This document shows, piece by piece, positions 50,001 to 59,137 of a stretch of 64,000 nt of DNA. Location of the stretch: the NCBI RefSeq assembly GCF_000819845.1, contig NZ_CDCG01000018.1, positions 124,001 through 188,000 of the forward strand, written 5' to 3'. The notes below the pieces were generated by a model. The model saw nothing but the letters and a program-made list of their open reading frames with translations. It did not search any database and was not told the DNA's origin. The number at the start of each line of letters is the position of its first letter. Position 1 is the stretch's first letter. A program made the position numbers and the translations under genes. Source of the DNA: Aeromonas enteropelogenes (lineage in GTDB: Bacteria; Pseudomonadota; Gammaproteobacteria; Enterobacterales; Aeromonadaceae).

Positions 50001-51882
50001 GGGGGACGTGTTCGGCAACGGCATGCTGCTCTCCGAACACACCCAGCTGGTGGGCGCCTTCAACCACATGCACATCTTCATCGACCCGACGCCGGATGCG
50101 GCCAGTAGCTTCGTCGAGCGCAAGCGCTTGTTCGAGTTGCCTGGTTCGAGCTGGGATGACTACAACCGCGAACTTATCTCGGCAGGGGGCGGCATCTTCC
50201 TGCGCTCGGCCAAGTCCATCAAGCTGAGCCCCGAGATCCAGACTCTGCTCGGTACCGACAAGGCCAGCATGGCCCCGAACGAGCTGATCAAGGCGCTGCT
50301 CTGCCTGAATGTGGACTTGCTCTGGAATGGCGGCATCGGCACCTATGTGAAGAGCGCCCGCGAGAGCGATGCCGAAGTGGGTGATCGCAGCAACGACGTG
50401 CTGCGGGTCAATGGTCGCTCCTTACGTGCCCGCATTGTGGGCGAGGGCGGCAACCTCGGCTTTACCCAGCTTGGCCGGGTGGAGTACGCCAGCCAGGGCG
50501 GACGCATCAACACCGACTTCACCGACAACGTGGGCGGCGTGGATTGCTCTGACAACGAGGTCAACATCAAGATCCTGCTGAACCAGCTTGTTGCGGCAGG
50601 GGACATGACTCTCAAGCAGCGCAACCAGATGCTCTATGAGATGACCGACGACGTGGCGCAAATCGTTATCACCAACGCCTATCGCCAGTCCCAGTCCATC
50701 TCGGTCACCAGTTTCCGCGGTGCCGAGCAGCTCAAAGAGCAGCAGCGCTTCATCCAGGGGCTGGAGCGTGAAGGCAAGCTGGATCGTGCGTTGGAATTCC
50801 TGCCCTCCGATGAGGAGCTCTCCGAGCGGATGGCGGCCGGGCAGGGACTGACCCGACCCGAGCTGGCGGTGCTGGTGGCCTACGGCAAGATGGTGCTCAA
50901 AGAGCAGCTCAATTGCCCCGAGGTGACCGACGAGCCCTTCCTCGCCAACATGCTGGTGACCAGCTTTCCGGCCCAACTGCAGCAGCAGTTTGGCGCGGCC
51001 CTTGCCCAGCACCCGCTGCGCGGCGAGATCATCGCGACCCGGGTGGCCAACATGCTGGTCAACGACATGGGCCTCAACTTCGCTAGCCGGATGAAGGACG
51101 AGACCGGCGCCTCCCTGGCCGAGGTGGCTTGCTGCTTTGCCATGGCTCGCGAGGTATTCGGCCTCAACGCCCTGTGGCGCGATATCGAAGCCTGTGACAA
51201 CCAGGTGGGAGCCGAGACCCAGCTCGAGCTGATGTTCTACAGCCGTCGCATCGTGCGCCGTGCCACCCGCTGGTTCCTGCGCGCCCGTAATCGCAGCTGG
51301 AGCATCAGCGAGAATATCGCCTTCTTCCGTCCGGCCTTCGAGACCCTGGCCGAGCACCTCTACGAGGTGATGGACGAGAGCGAAGTGACCGAGCACCGTC
51401 AGGTAGTGGCCAAGTGGATGGAACGCCAGGTGCCCGAGCACATTGCCCGTCAGGTCGCCCACATGAGCAGTCTCTTCTCCAGTCTGGATCTGGCGCAGAT
51501 TGCTGCGGAGCACAAGACCGACATCCTGCGCGTCGCCAATGTCTACTACCGTCTCGGAGCCAAGCTGGATCTGCACTGGTTCCTCGATCAGATCAACCAT
51601 CAGCCGGTGGGCAACCACTGGCAGGCGATGGCTCGGGCCTCCTTCCGCGAAGATCTGGACTGGCAGCAACGCAGCCTCACTTCCGTGGTACTGGAAGGGT
51701 GCAAAGATCAGGGAGAATGCGCTACCATACTGGCCGACTGGATTTCGGAGCATGAGCAACTCTTGTCCCGTTGGACCCATATGTTGGCCGACTTCAAGAC
51801 CACGAGCACCCACGAGTTCGCCAAGTTCTCGGTGGCCTTGCGCGAGTTGAACCTGCTCCAGTTGAATTGCCGAGCACTGTAA
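47044..51882 (+). CDS. gdhB: NAD-specific glutamate dehydrogenase, large (about 180 kDa) type
   Basis: Oxidatively deaminates glutamate to 2-oxoglutarate with NAD+. 1612 residues, the usual length of this class. N-terminal ACT-like and regulatory part (about 1-700), catalytic dehydrogenase domain (about 780-1200) with [36 protein letters not shown] (substrate Lys) and [16 protein letters not shown] (dinucleotide fold), and a long C-terminal helical domain. AAGGAA lies upstream of the ATG. Single gene between the DUF2835 gene and pyrD. Confidence 0.95.
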   Translation: [1612 protein letters not shown]

Positions 51883-51916
51883 TTGCCAGATAAGGCATAA
51901 CACCGGCATAACACCC

Positions 51917-51947
51917 AAAGCCCCGGCCAGTTGCCGGGGCTTTTTTT
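51917..51947 (+). terminator. Rho-independent terminator after gdhB, abutting the pyrD ribosome site
   Basis: AAAGCCCCGGC / GCCGGGGCTTT 11-bp stem with a 5-base loop and seven T to 51947. The AAGGAG of pyrD begins at 51948, so the terminator is also at or in the pyrD leader. Confidence 0.92.
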
Positions 51948-51958
51948 AAGGAGCAAAG

Positions 51959-52969
51959 ATGTTGTACCCCATCGCCAGGCATTTCCTGTTCAAGCTCAAT
52001 CCGGAACAGGCTCACGATCTTTCTATGAAATATTTGCCCCGCCTTCTCGGTACGCCACTCGATTGTTTCTTCCGTCAGAATTTGCCGAAACGCCCCGTCA
52101 CCGTCATGGGGCTTTCTTTTGCCAATCCGGTGGGATTGGCAGCAGGTCTTGATAAAGATGGGGAGTGCATTGATGCGTTGGGAGCCATGGGATTTGGCTT
52201 TATCGAGGTAGGCACTGTTACCCCCAAACCCCAGAGCGGCAACGACAAACCCCGCCTGTTCCGGGTTATTCCGGCAGAGGGGATCATCAACCGCATGGGT
52301 TTCAACAACAAGGGTGTTGACCATCTGGTCGCCAGAGTCAAAGAGGCGAAATATCAGGGGGTGATCGGCATTAATATCGGCAAGAACAAGGACACCCCCA
52401 TTGAGCAGGGCAAGGATGATTACCTGTTCTGTATGGACAAGGTTTATGACCATGCCGGTTATATTGCCGTCAATATCTCCTCGCCCAATACCCCGGGGTT
52501 GCGCCAATTGCAATATGGCGAGGCGCTCGATGAATTGCTGGCCGCTCTCAAGGTTCGTCAGCAGGAGCTGGCGGCCAAATATAAGAAGTATGTGCCGCTG
52601 GCTGTAAAAATTGCCCCAGATTTGAGCCTTGATGAAATAGATCAGGTTGCCGCCTCTCTGGTTCGCAATGGTATCGATGGCGTTATCGCGACCAATACCA
52701 CCCTGGAGCGGGGAATGATCTATGACATGCCCCATGCTGGTGAAGCAGGTGGTCTCAGCGGTCGCCCATTGCAGCACAAGAGCACTGAGGTGATCCGCCA
52801 CTTGGCAAAGGCTCTCGATGGCGCCCTGCCCATCATTGGGGTAGGGGGGGTGGACAGTGCCATGGCCGCCCGTGAAAAGCTGGCAGCCGGTGCCAGCCTG
52901 GTGCAAATTTATAGCGGTTTTATTTATAAAGGCCCGGGGCTGGTTAAAGAAATCGTCGAAAATATATAA
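51959..52969 (+). CDS. pyrD: Dihydroorotate dehydrogenase, class 2
   Basis: Membrane-associated quinone-dependent step of pyrimidine synthesis. 336 residues, as in E. coli. N-terminal helix region (about 1-40) for membrane and quinone contact, then the FMN barrel: [43 protein letters not shown] containing the catalytic Ser, [29 protein letters not shown]. Starts at ATG 51959. zapC follows, as in E. coli. Confidence 0.97.
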   Translation: MLYPIARHFLFKLNPEQAHDLSMKYLPRLLGTPLDCFFRQNLPKRPVTVMGLSFANPVGLAAGLDKDGECIDALGAMGFGFIEVGTVTPKPQSGNDKPRLFRVIPAEGIINRMGFNNKGVDHLVARVKEAKYQGVIGINIGKNKDTPIEQGKDDYLFCMDKVYDHAGYIAVNISSPNTPGLRQLQYGEALDELLAALKVRQQELAAKYKKYVPLAVKIAPDLSLDEIDQVAASLVRNGIDGVIATNTTLERGMIYDMPHAGEAGGLSGRPLQHKSTEVIRHLAKALDGALPIIGVGGVDSAMAAREKLAAGASLVQIYSGFIYKGPGLVKEIVENI

Positions 52970-53057
52970 GAAATAACCTGGAGCCCTTTATTTGACGTTG
53001 CCGATTTTATCTACATGGAATAAAGTCATCAGATGCAATATCAAGAAGGGCTCCCAC

Positions 53058-53594
53058 ATGTTTATCCAACCGACCGATAGCTGGCAATGGCACTACGATG
53101 CTCAGAATGACCGTCTGATGTTGGAACTGTCTGATAACATGTTATTTGCCACCGAATATAAGGGGCGGCAATTGGTACCCAATGCATTCACGACTCAGCC
53201 TTTTTGTGTCGATGATGCTGCACTTTATTATCAGCTGATGGATAAAGCTGCCGAACTGCAGTGGAGTATTCCTCATCAGGTACAACTGGTACTCAATGCC
53301 ATCGCCGTCAGTCGATTTTATAAACCACTGATGCCGCAAAGTTGGTTTTTCAACGAACAACATTCAACCATCTGGCCAATAAATGGTGATTTGGTCTGGA
53401 TGTGTACCTCTCACGGGCGTGGCGAGTTCATGGTCATCGAAGCAGGGGAACAGGCCAGCGTCTGTCTGAATTTGACCGATGATTTGATATTGACTACCAG
53501 CAAGCAATTGCCCCGTTTTGGGGTGATCAAAGTCATGAATAACCGTATGGTTCCCCGTGTCGTTATGACGGAGCAATACCGTCAGGTTAGTTGA
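53058..53594 (+). CDS. zapC: Cell division protein ZapC
   Basis: Binds and stabilises FtsZ filaments. 178 residues from ATG 53058 (MFIQPTDSWQWHYDAQNDRLMLELSDNMLF); the longer frame upstream is not part of the family. The conserved core ends in IKVMNNRMVPRV. Same order pyrD-zapC as in E. coli. A 16-bp perfect inverted repeat lies downstream. Confidence 0.93.
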   Translation: MFIQPTDSWQWHYDAQNDRLMLELSDNMLFATEYKGRQLVPNAFTTQPFCVDDAALYYQLMDKAAELQWSIPHQVQLVLNAIAVSRFYKPLMPQSWFFNEQHSTIWPINGDLVWMCTSHGRGEFMVIEAGEQASVCLNLTDDLILTTSKQLPRFGVIKVMNNRMVPRVVMTEQYRQVS

Positions 53595-53609
53595 AGGTAT
53601 TATTGTGCG

Positions 53610-53647
53610 GTGCCATTAAATAGCCCCAGGTGGCTATTTAATGGCAC
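53610..53647. repeat. 16-bp perfect inverted repeat between convergent zapC and the REC-EAL gene
   Basis: GTGCCATTAAATAGCC pairs with GGCTATTTAATGGCAC around CCAGGT, without a U tract on either side. It may act as a mRNA end-stabilising or factor-assisted terminator. Confidence 0.75.
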
Positions 53648-53726
53648 TGTTAGCTAGCCGTGTTCAACCGTGATCTTTCATCTCTCTATTGCAGATATGC
53701 TGCGATACTCTTCATGCCTTGTCGTG

Positions 53727-54941
53727 TTATGACTTGCTGGATTTTTCCTGCCATTCGAGATACCAGTTTTCAACCTGATCGATGGGTAATGGGCGACTGA
53801 TGTAATAACCTTGCGCCAATTCGCACCCAAGCAAGGCCAGTTGCTGCCAATCTTCCTGATTTTCCACCCCTTCTGCGACGGTTTTTAACCCCAGTTTCTG
53901 ACTCATCACGATGGCGGACGTCAATATTGCCAGCTTCTTGGGACTGGTGTGGGCATCGTGAACAAACTCCTTATCTATTTTGATTTCGGTGAAGGGGCAG
54001 CGAGAGAGCTGCTTCATGGATGAATAACCGGTGCCGTAATCGTCCATGGCAATGCCAAAACCGCGCAACCGTAAGCGTGCCAAGGTGCCGAGCGACATGG
54101 CAATATTCGACATGAAGGTGGTTTCAGTAACCTCGATGATGAGGGTTTGACAGGAGAGTTGATGTTCCTGAGCAATCGCGACCATGTTGTCGACCAGCTT
54201 GTCGGTAAGCAAAAGGGAAACGGGCAGATTCACCGAGCAACTGAGATCATCAGGCAGGACTGTCATGTTACGCAGCGCCGCGCAGGTGTCATGTAAAAAG
54301 CGATAGAAGAAGTCCAGCGCCAGGGGGCCCTCTTCCAGATGATGCACGAAGCAGATCGGAGGGAGTAAGCCATGCTCGGGATGACGCCAGCGCACCAGCG
54401 CCTCGAAACCAAACAGCCGCGAGTCCACCATGGTGACCTTGGGTTGTAAAAACGGCACAAGTTGACCACTGTTCAGCGCTTGTCGCACATCCTCTGCGGT
54501 GAACGATAGCTGCATCCATTTGTTGCTTTCCCGTCGTACCTGGGGGTCGCAATGTCGCAACATATTGCGCAGGTCGTTTTTCTTGAGTGGTTTGGCCAGC
54601 ACGCCGATCACCTCAAGGGTGCCGGCATCGGCGATGGAGTGAATTACGTCCAGTACATCCCGTTCGACCGCACTCATCACGGCGATAAACATCTGGTAGT
54701 TGGTGTCTTTTTCCAAATGGCCGATGAGCTCAACCCCATCCATGCCCGGCATGTTGAGATCGGTCAGCAGCAGGTCCACATGGTCTATCTGTCGCAGCTT
54801 GTTAAGGGCATCCTGACCGTCGCTGGCGACATGGATCTGGCCAAAGCCCAGCTCCTGAAGCAAGCAGGTCACCTCATACTGCTGGGTGCGAGAGTCATCG
54901 ACCACCAGGGCACAGCGGCCCTTCCATTGCACTAATGGCAT
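53727..54941 (-). CDS. Response regulator with intact EAL phosphodiesterase domain
   Basis: 404 residues, RocR-like. A receiver (about 10-130) with the acidic pair in VVDDSR, Asp in LLTDLNMPGMDG and Lys in LAKPL is joined to an EAL domain (about 150-400). All catalytic motifs are intact: FEALVRW, CSVNLP, LIIEVTET, IAMDDYGTGYSS, EIKIDKEFV, TVAEGVEN. It should hydrolyse c-di-GMP, with activity under phosphorylation control. It starts 14 bases after cheB, so it is probably the last gene of the chemotaxis operon and a target of its CheA. Confidence 0.95.
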   Translation of the reverse strand: MPLVQWKGRCALVVDDSRTQQYEVTCLLQELGFGQIHVASDGQDALNKLRQIDHVDLLLTDLNMPGMDGVELIGHLEKDTNYQMFIAVMSAVERDVLDVIHSIADAGTLEVIGVLAKPLKKNDLRNMLRHCDPQVRRESNKWMQLSFTAEDVRQALNSGQLVPFLQPKVTMVDSRLFGFEALVRWRHPEHGLLPPICFVHHLEEGPLALDFFYRFLHDTCAALRNMTVLPDDLSCSVNLPVSLLLTDKLVDNMVAIAQEHQLSCQTLIIEVTETTFMSNIAMSLGTLARLRLRGFGIAMDDYGTGYSSMKQLSRCPFTEIKIDKEFVHDAHTSPKKLAILTSAIVMSQKLGLKTVAEGVENQEDWQQLALLGCELAQGYYISRPLPIDQVENWYLEWQEKSSKS

Positions 54942-54955
54942 AGTTGATCCCCTAG

Positions 54956-56035
54956 TTAATCTGACAATGTGAGGGTTTGGGCTATCTGCATGAGTGACAT
55001 CACCTGATCCACCCCACCATGAGCTATCGCCTCTTTAGGCATACCAAATACCACGCAACTTGCTTCATCCTGAGCGATGGTTCGTGCGCCCGCATCGCGC
55101 AGCTCTCTCATACCCCTTGCACCGTCATCGCCCATGCCGGTCATGATGACGCCAGTAGCATTCTGGCCCGCGCTCACGGCGACCGAGCGAAACAAGACAT
55201 CCACAGAGGGGCAGTGACGGGAGACGGGAGGACCTTCTTTCACCTCCGCCAGATACTGGTTGCCACTGCGCTGGATTAACAGATGCTTGCCCCCTGGCGC
55301 TATCAGGGCCACGCCGGGCAGCAGGCGATCTCCTGTCACGGCTTCTCTGACCTCCAACTGTGAATGATGGTTTAGCCGCTCGGCAAAGGAGGCCGTGAAC
55401 CGTGCCGGCATATGCTGCACGATGGCGATCCCGGGGCAGGAAGCAGGCAAGCGGGTCAACAGATACTCCAGCGCCTGGGTGCCTCCCGTCGAGGTGCCGA
55501 TGGCAATGATCTTGTCTGTGGTGCTAAACCTGGGGTGTTCCGCAGGGGCAGAGAGCACGGCATCGGCGGTATTTTTCGGAGGAACCGCGATGGTGCCGCC
55601 ACTCTTGTTGCCGGCTGGATTGAGATTGCGCAACTTTGCATGGGCCGCACAGCGGATCTCCTGGATCAGATCATTGGCCCCCTGTTGCAGGAAATCCTTA
55701 ATTCCTACTCCAGGCTTGGTCACAATGGCAATGGCTCCGGCAGAGAGGGCCTCCAGAGTGATGCTGGCACCCTCAGCAGTCAGCGACGAGCAGATGATGA
55801 CCGGGGTCGGCCGCTCGGCCATGATCTTCTTGAGAAACGTCAAGCCATCCATCCTGGGCATTTCGAGATCCAGAATGATGACGTCAGGCCAGATCTTGTT
55901 CATCTGCCGCATGGCAAAGATGGGATCGAACGCGGCCCCCATGACCTCGATATCGGGCGCCTTGCCCAGCATCTGGGTCAACACTTCGCGCACCAGCGCA
56001 GAGTCATCCACGATCATCACTTTGATTGTCATCAT
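54956..56035 (-). CDS. cheB: Chemotaxis methylesterase CheB
   Basis: Removes methyl groups from receptor glutamates, with phosphorylation-controlled activity. 359 residues: receiver (about 1-125, Asp in [13 protein letters not shown]) and a methylesterase domain (about 170-355) with catalytic Ser in IGTSTGG, His in VQHMPARFT and Asp in [10 protein letters not shown]. The ATG overlaps the cheR stop by four bases (ATGA); two adjacent ATGs are possible. Confidence 0.96.
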   Translation of the reverse strand: MMTIKVMIVDDSALVREVLTQMLGKAPDIEVMGAAFDPIFAMRQMNKIWPDVIILDLEMPRMDGLTFLKKIMAERPTPVIICSSLTAEGASITLEALSAGAIAIVTKPGVGIKDFLQQGANDLIQEIRCAAHAKLRNLNPAGNKSGGTIAVPPKNTADAVLSAPAEHPRFSTTDKIIAIGTSTGGTQALEYLLTRLPASCPGIAIVQHMPARFTASFAERLNHHSQLEVREAVTGDRLLPGVALIAPGGKHLLIQRSGNQYLAEVKEGPPVSRHCPSVDVLFRSVAVSAGQNATGVIMTGMGDDGARGMRELRDAGARTIAQDEASCVVFGMPKEAIAHGGVDQVMSLMQIAQTLTLSD

Positions 56036-56892
56036 TCATCCCGGGTGAATTGGCAGCGATAGCGAGAGGTGGCTTCCTGCACCAGCGGAAGATCCGGTTG
56101 ACGGATAGTCTCCGAATGCCCGATGAGCAGATAACCACCCGGTTTGAGCAGTTCACACAACTGTGACAAAACATGAACCTTGGTCGCTTCATTGAAATAG
56201 ATGAGCACGTTTCGCAAAAAAATCACGTCAAAGTCCCGCTCGATGAAATCGCGACATCCGAGCAGGTTCAGGTTCGAAAACGAGACTTTCCTGGCCAGCT
56301 CCGGCTTGACCCGGATCTTGCCTTCGTACTCGTCGTGGCCACGCTGAAAATAGCGCAGCCACAGATGGGGAGGGACATGCCTGGCCCGTTCGACGGTATA
56401 GATGGCGCGCTGGGCAAAGGGAATGACCCGGGTGTTGATATCGGTGGCGTGGATGTCCCAGCGCTCATTGATCCCCAGCTGTTCTGCCAGCACCATGGCG
56501 GCGGAGTAGGCCTCCTCGCCGGTAGAGCAGGCGGCAGACCAGACGCGCAGCGGGGCGGGATCTTCTGCCAGGCGTTGCTCTGCGTGGTGCTTCAGCCAAC
56601 CGAAGTGCGGCATTTCACGAAAAAAATAGGTCTCGTTGGTGGAGAGCAGATTGATGGCGATCTGTCGCTCCTGACGGGCCTGCGGTTGATTGATCCGCTC
56701 CCAGTAGGCGCGGTAGCTGTCCAGGTGGAGCGTTCGCAAGCGTTTGGCCAGTCTGGATTGCACCAGCGCCCGTTTGCTCGGCGCAAGATCAATACCGGCG
56801 GACGCCAGAATAAAGCGGCGAAACAGCTCGAACTCCTGCTGGCTCAAGGTAGGATTAGGACCTGATCCCGGAGTGCCGGGGGGAGGGACCAT
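56032..56892 (-). CDS. cheR: Chemotaxis methyltransferase CheR
   Basis: Methylates receptor glutamates from SAM. 286 residues from ATG 56892, which overlaps the cheW stop (ATGA) and gives the family size; the longer frame lies antisense-like across cheW. N-terminal domain ([24 protein letters not shown]) and SAM site [44 protein letters not shown]. Confidence 0.95.
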   Translation of the reverse strand: MVPPPGTPGSGPNPTLSQQEFELFRRFILASAGIDLAPSKRALVQSRLAKRLRTLHLDSYRAYWERINQPQARQERQIAINLLSTNETYFFREMPHFGWLKHHAEQRLAEDPAPLRVWSAACSTGEEAYSAAMVLAEQLGINERWDIHATDINTRVIPFAQRAIYTVERARHVPPHLWLRYFQRGHDEYEGKIRVKPELARKVSFSNLNLLGCRDFIERDFDVIFLRNVLIYFNEATKVHVLSQLCELLKPGGYLLIGHSETIRQPDLPLVQEATSRYRCQFTRDE

Positions 56893-57425
56893 CAGCACTC
56901 TCCCGCTCCCGCATTGAACAGCTGGTTGGTGGCGGCTTCCGCCATGACGCTCAGTTCGCTGATGGAGAGCGCCTTGGGCATATCGAGCAAGATGGCAAAG
57001 CGTTGGTCGATGGTAACCACGCCACGAATGAAGTCCCCCCTGATCTGGGTGCCAAAGGTTGGGGCCGGTTCGATGGCCTCTGTGGCTATCTCGAGTACTT
57101 CGCATACCGCGTCGAGCAGCATACCGATTTCCTGGGTACCGCCACTGCTGGTGGGTAGCGACAAGATGGCCACGCAGCTGGTGGACTGCAGCTCGGTCTG
57201 GCCCCGCCCAAATCGGATAGAGAGATCAATGACCGGCACCACGGCCCCCCGTAGATTGATGATCCCCCTGACAAAGCGCGGCATCATGGGCACCGGAGTC
57301 ACCCCCTCGAACTCGATGATCTCGCGAATGCAGCCGATATCGACGCCGTACAGTTCCCCCCCGAGCATGAAGGTCACGCAATGAAAATGAGATGCTTCGG
57401 CGTCCTGGGCAAGCGTTGCGCACAT
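56892..57425 (-). CDS. cheW: Chemotaxis coupling protein CheW
   Basis: Links receptors to CheA. 177 residues from ATG 57425, chosen for GGAG 7 bases upstream; the upstream frame is a MCP-overlapping artefact. Conserved: VTFMLGGELYGVDIGCIREIIEF, RFVRGIINLRGAVVPVIDLSIRFG, and LLDAVCEVLEI. The start is 10 bases after the mcp stop. Confidence 0.95.
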   Translation of the reverse strand: MCATLAQDAEASHFHCVTFMLGGELYGVDIGCIREIIEFEGVTPVPMMPRFVRGIINLRGAVVPVIDLSIRFGRGQTELQSTSCVAILSLPTSSGGTQEIGMLLDAVCEVLEIATEAIEPAPTFGTQIRGDFIRGVVTIDQRFAILLDMPKALSISELSVMAEAATNQLFNAGAGEC

Positions 57426-57435
57426 AGATGGACTC

Positions 57436-59112
57436 CTAGTAGTTGGTGAACTTGCCATCTTCTGGTTCGCGATCCTGCATCGCTTCATGAAAGTGCGTCA
57501 GATCCAGCGGGTTCACTTTGCGGCTCATCCGGCCAGGTGCATGGTAAGTGCCGTGCAAGGGATAGCTTGGCTGACGGTAACCGCTTCGCAAGATAAATTG
57601 TTGCATCAATTCTTGCAGTTGCTGGGCCGTTGCACTGAGCTCCTCCGAAGTGGAACTCAGTTCTTCGGCGGAGGCTGCCGACGCCTGCATGCCATCGCTT
57701 ATCTGGGTGACGGCGATATTGATCTGGGAGACGTTGGCCCGCTGCTCGCGAGAGGCGGAGGCGATCTCCTGCACCAGGGTGGCGGTCTGCTCGATACCGG
57801 GCAACATTTCGCGCAGCAGGATCCCCGCCTGCTCGGCCACACCGACCGAACGGCTGGCCAATTCCCCGATCTCCTTGGCCGCGTTTTGCGAGCGCTCGGC
57901 CAGCTTGCGCACTTCAGCCGCGACGGTAGCAAATCCTTTGCCGTGCTCACCGGCCCGGGCTGCTTCAATGGCGGCATTGATGGCCAGCAAGTCGGTCTTG
58001 TTGGCGATGTCGTTGATCACCGTAATACGCGAGGCAATCTCTTTCATGGCATGCACCATTTCGCCTACCGCCCGGCCGCTTTCGGTAGCGCTGCTGGCCG
58101 CCTTGGTGGAGATGTTCTCTGTCACCTTGGCGTTGTCGGCATTCTGGCTCACCGTTGCTGTCATCTCTTCGACGGAGGCACTGGTTTGCTCCACGCTGGA
58201 AGCAAGTTCCGATGAGGTCTGGGAAAGGGAGTTTGCCGTGGCGGAGACCTGTTCGGAGGCTGATCCTATGGCCTGTGACATGGCACCCACTTCGCTGAGG
58301 GTATCGGAGAGGCGATGGGCCATGCTCTTGATGGCGTAGAGCAGGCTGCTGGTATCATCGGGGCTTAATTTGACCGGGGTTGAGAGATCGCCCTCAGCCA
58401 CCCTGGCAACAATTTGCACCGTGTAAGAGGGGTCACCGCCGAGCTGGCGCAAGATACTGCGAGTGACCAGCAGTGCCAAGGCCAGACAAACCAGGAGTGC
58501 CGTCCCTGAAATCGCGATGAGTAGCTTGAGATTGTCATGATAGCCACTGCGGCTCTCTTTGAGTGCACGGGAGGCAAGCTCTGAATTGATCTCCACTAGT
58601 TTGGTCAGCAAGGTATCAACGTCATCGAATGCGGGACGACCTTTATCGCTCATCAATCGCAATGCATCCCGCTCTGCCTGTCCATCCGTATTGGAAAGTT
58701 GGGCCAGTCGAAGAACATCGGCCGCATACCTCTTGTACGTCGTCCATGTTGCATTGAAGTGGGAGAGCTGTTCGACTTCCTGCGGGTCGAGTTTGCTTTT
58801 GCGATACTGAACCATGGAATCCTGCATTGCCTGTTCGAATTTGTTTAAGTTGGCCAATGCCTCTTCTTTTGATTCGGTATCAATCTCTCCAAAGTAACGA
58901 TAGAGCGCGCGGTTGTGGTAAATCGCATATCTTCTGGCGTTGGCAAGATCCTTGATAGGCAACAACCGGTCTGCATACATGCCGTCGATCAGGTGCATCA
59001 TGGTGTTGGTGGTGTTGTAACTGATGGCGCTCAATCCCACCAACAACAACATCAGGGTGGAAAAGGACAGCACCAGTTTTGTTCTGACCTGCAAGTTGTG
59101 GAACCAGTCCAT
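57436..59112 (-). CDS. Methyl-accepting chemotaxis protein
   Basis: 558 residues. Transmembrane helix 1 (about 12-32), periplasmic four-helix-bundle-like sensor (about 33-190), transmembrane helix 2 (about 193-215), HAMP (about 216-270), and the cytoplasmic signalling domain with hairpin tip [22 protein letters not shown] and [18 protein letters not shown]. No C-terminal NWETF-type CheR tether is seen. Located between cheA and cheW, so probably the dedicated receptor. Ligand unknown. Confidence 0.95.
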   Translation of the reverse strand: MDWFHNLQVRTKLVLSFSTLMLLLVGLSAISYNTTNTMMHLIDGMYADRLLPIKDLANARRYAIYHNRALYRYFGEIDTESKEEALANLNKFEQAMQDSMVQYRKSKLDPQEVEQLSHFNATWTTYKRYAADVLRLAQLSNTDGQAERDALRLMSDKGRPAFDDVDTLLTKLVEINSELASRALKESRSGYHDNLKLLIAISGTALLVCLALALLVTRSILRQLGGDPSYTVQIVARVAEGDLSTPVKLSPDDTSSLLYAIKSMAHRLSDTLSEVGAMSQAIGSASEQVSATANSLSQTSSELASSVEQTSASVEEMTATVSQNADNAKVTENISTKAASSATESGRAVGEMVHAMKEIASRITVINDIANKTDLLAINAAIEAARAGEHGKGFATVAAEVRKLAERSQNAAKEIGELASRSVGVAEQAGILLREMLPGIEQTATLVQEIASASREQRANVSQINIAVTQISDGMQASAASAEELSSTSEELSATAQQLQELMQQFILRSGYRQPSYPLHGTYHAPGRMSRKVNPLDLTHFHEAMQDREPEDGKFTNY

Positions 59113-59137
59113 GGTATTGACTCCCTAACGTAGATAC

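Noticed and set aside
47068..50073. 1001-residue minus-strand frame opposite the NAD-glutamate dehydrogenase gene
   Set aside because: Antisense shadow of a conserved gene, with no domain and no ribosome site context.
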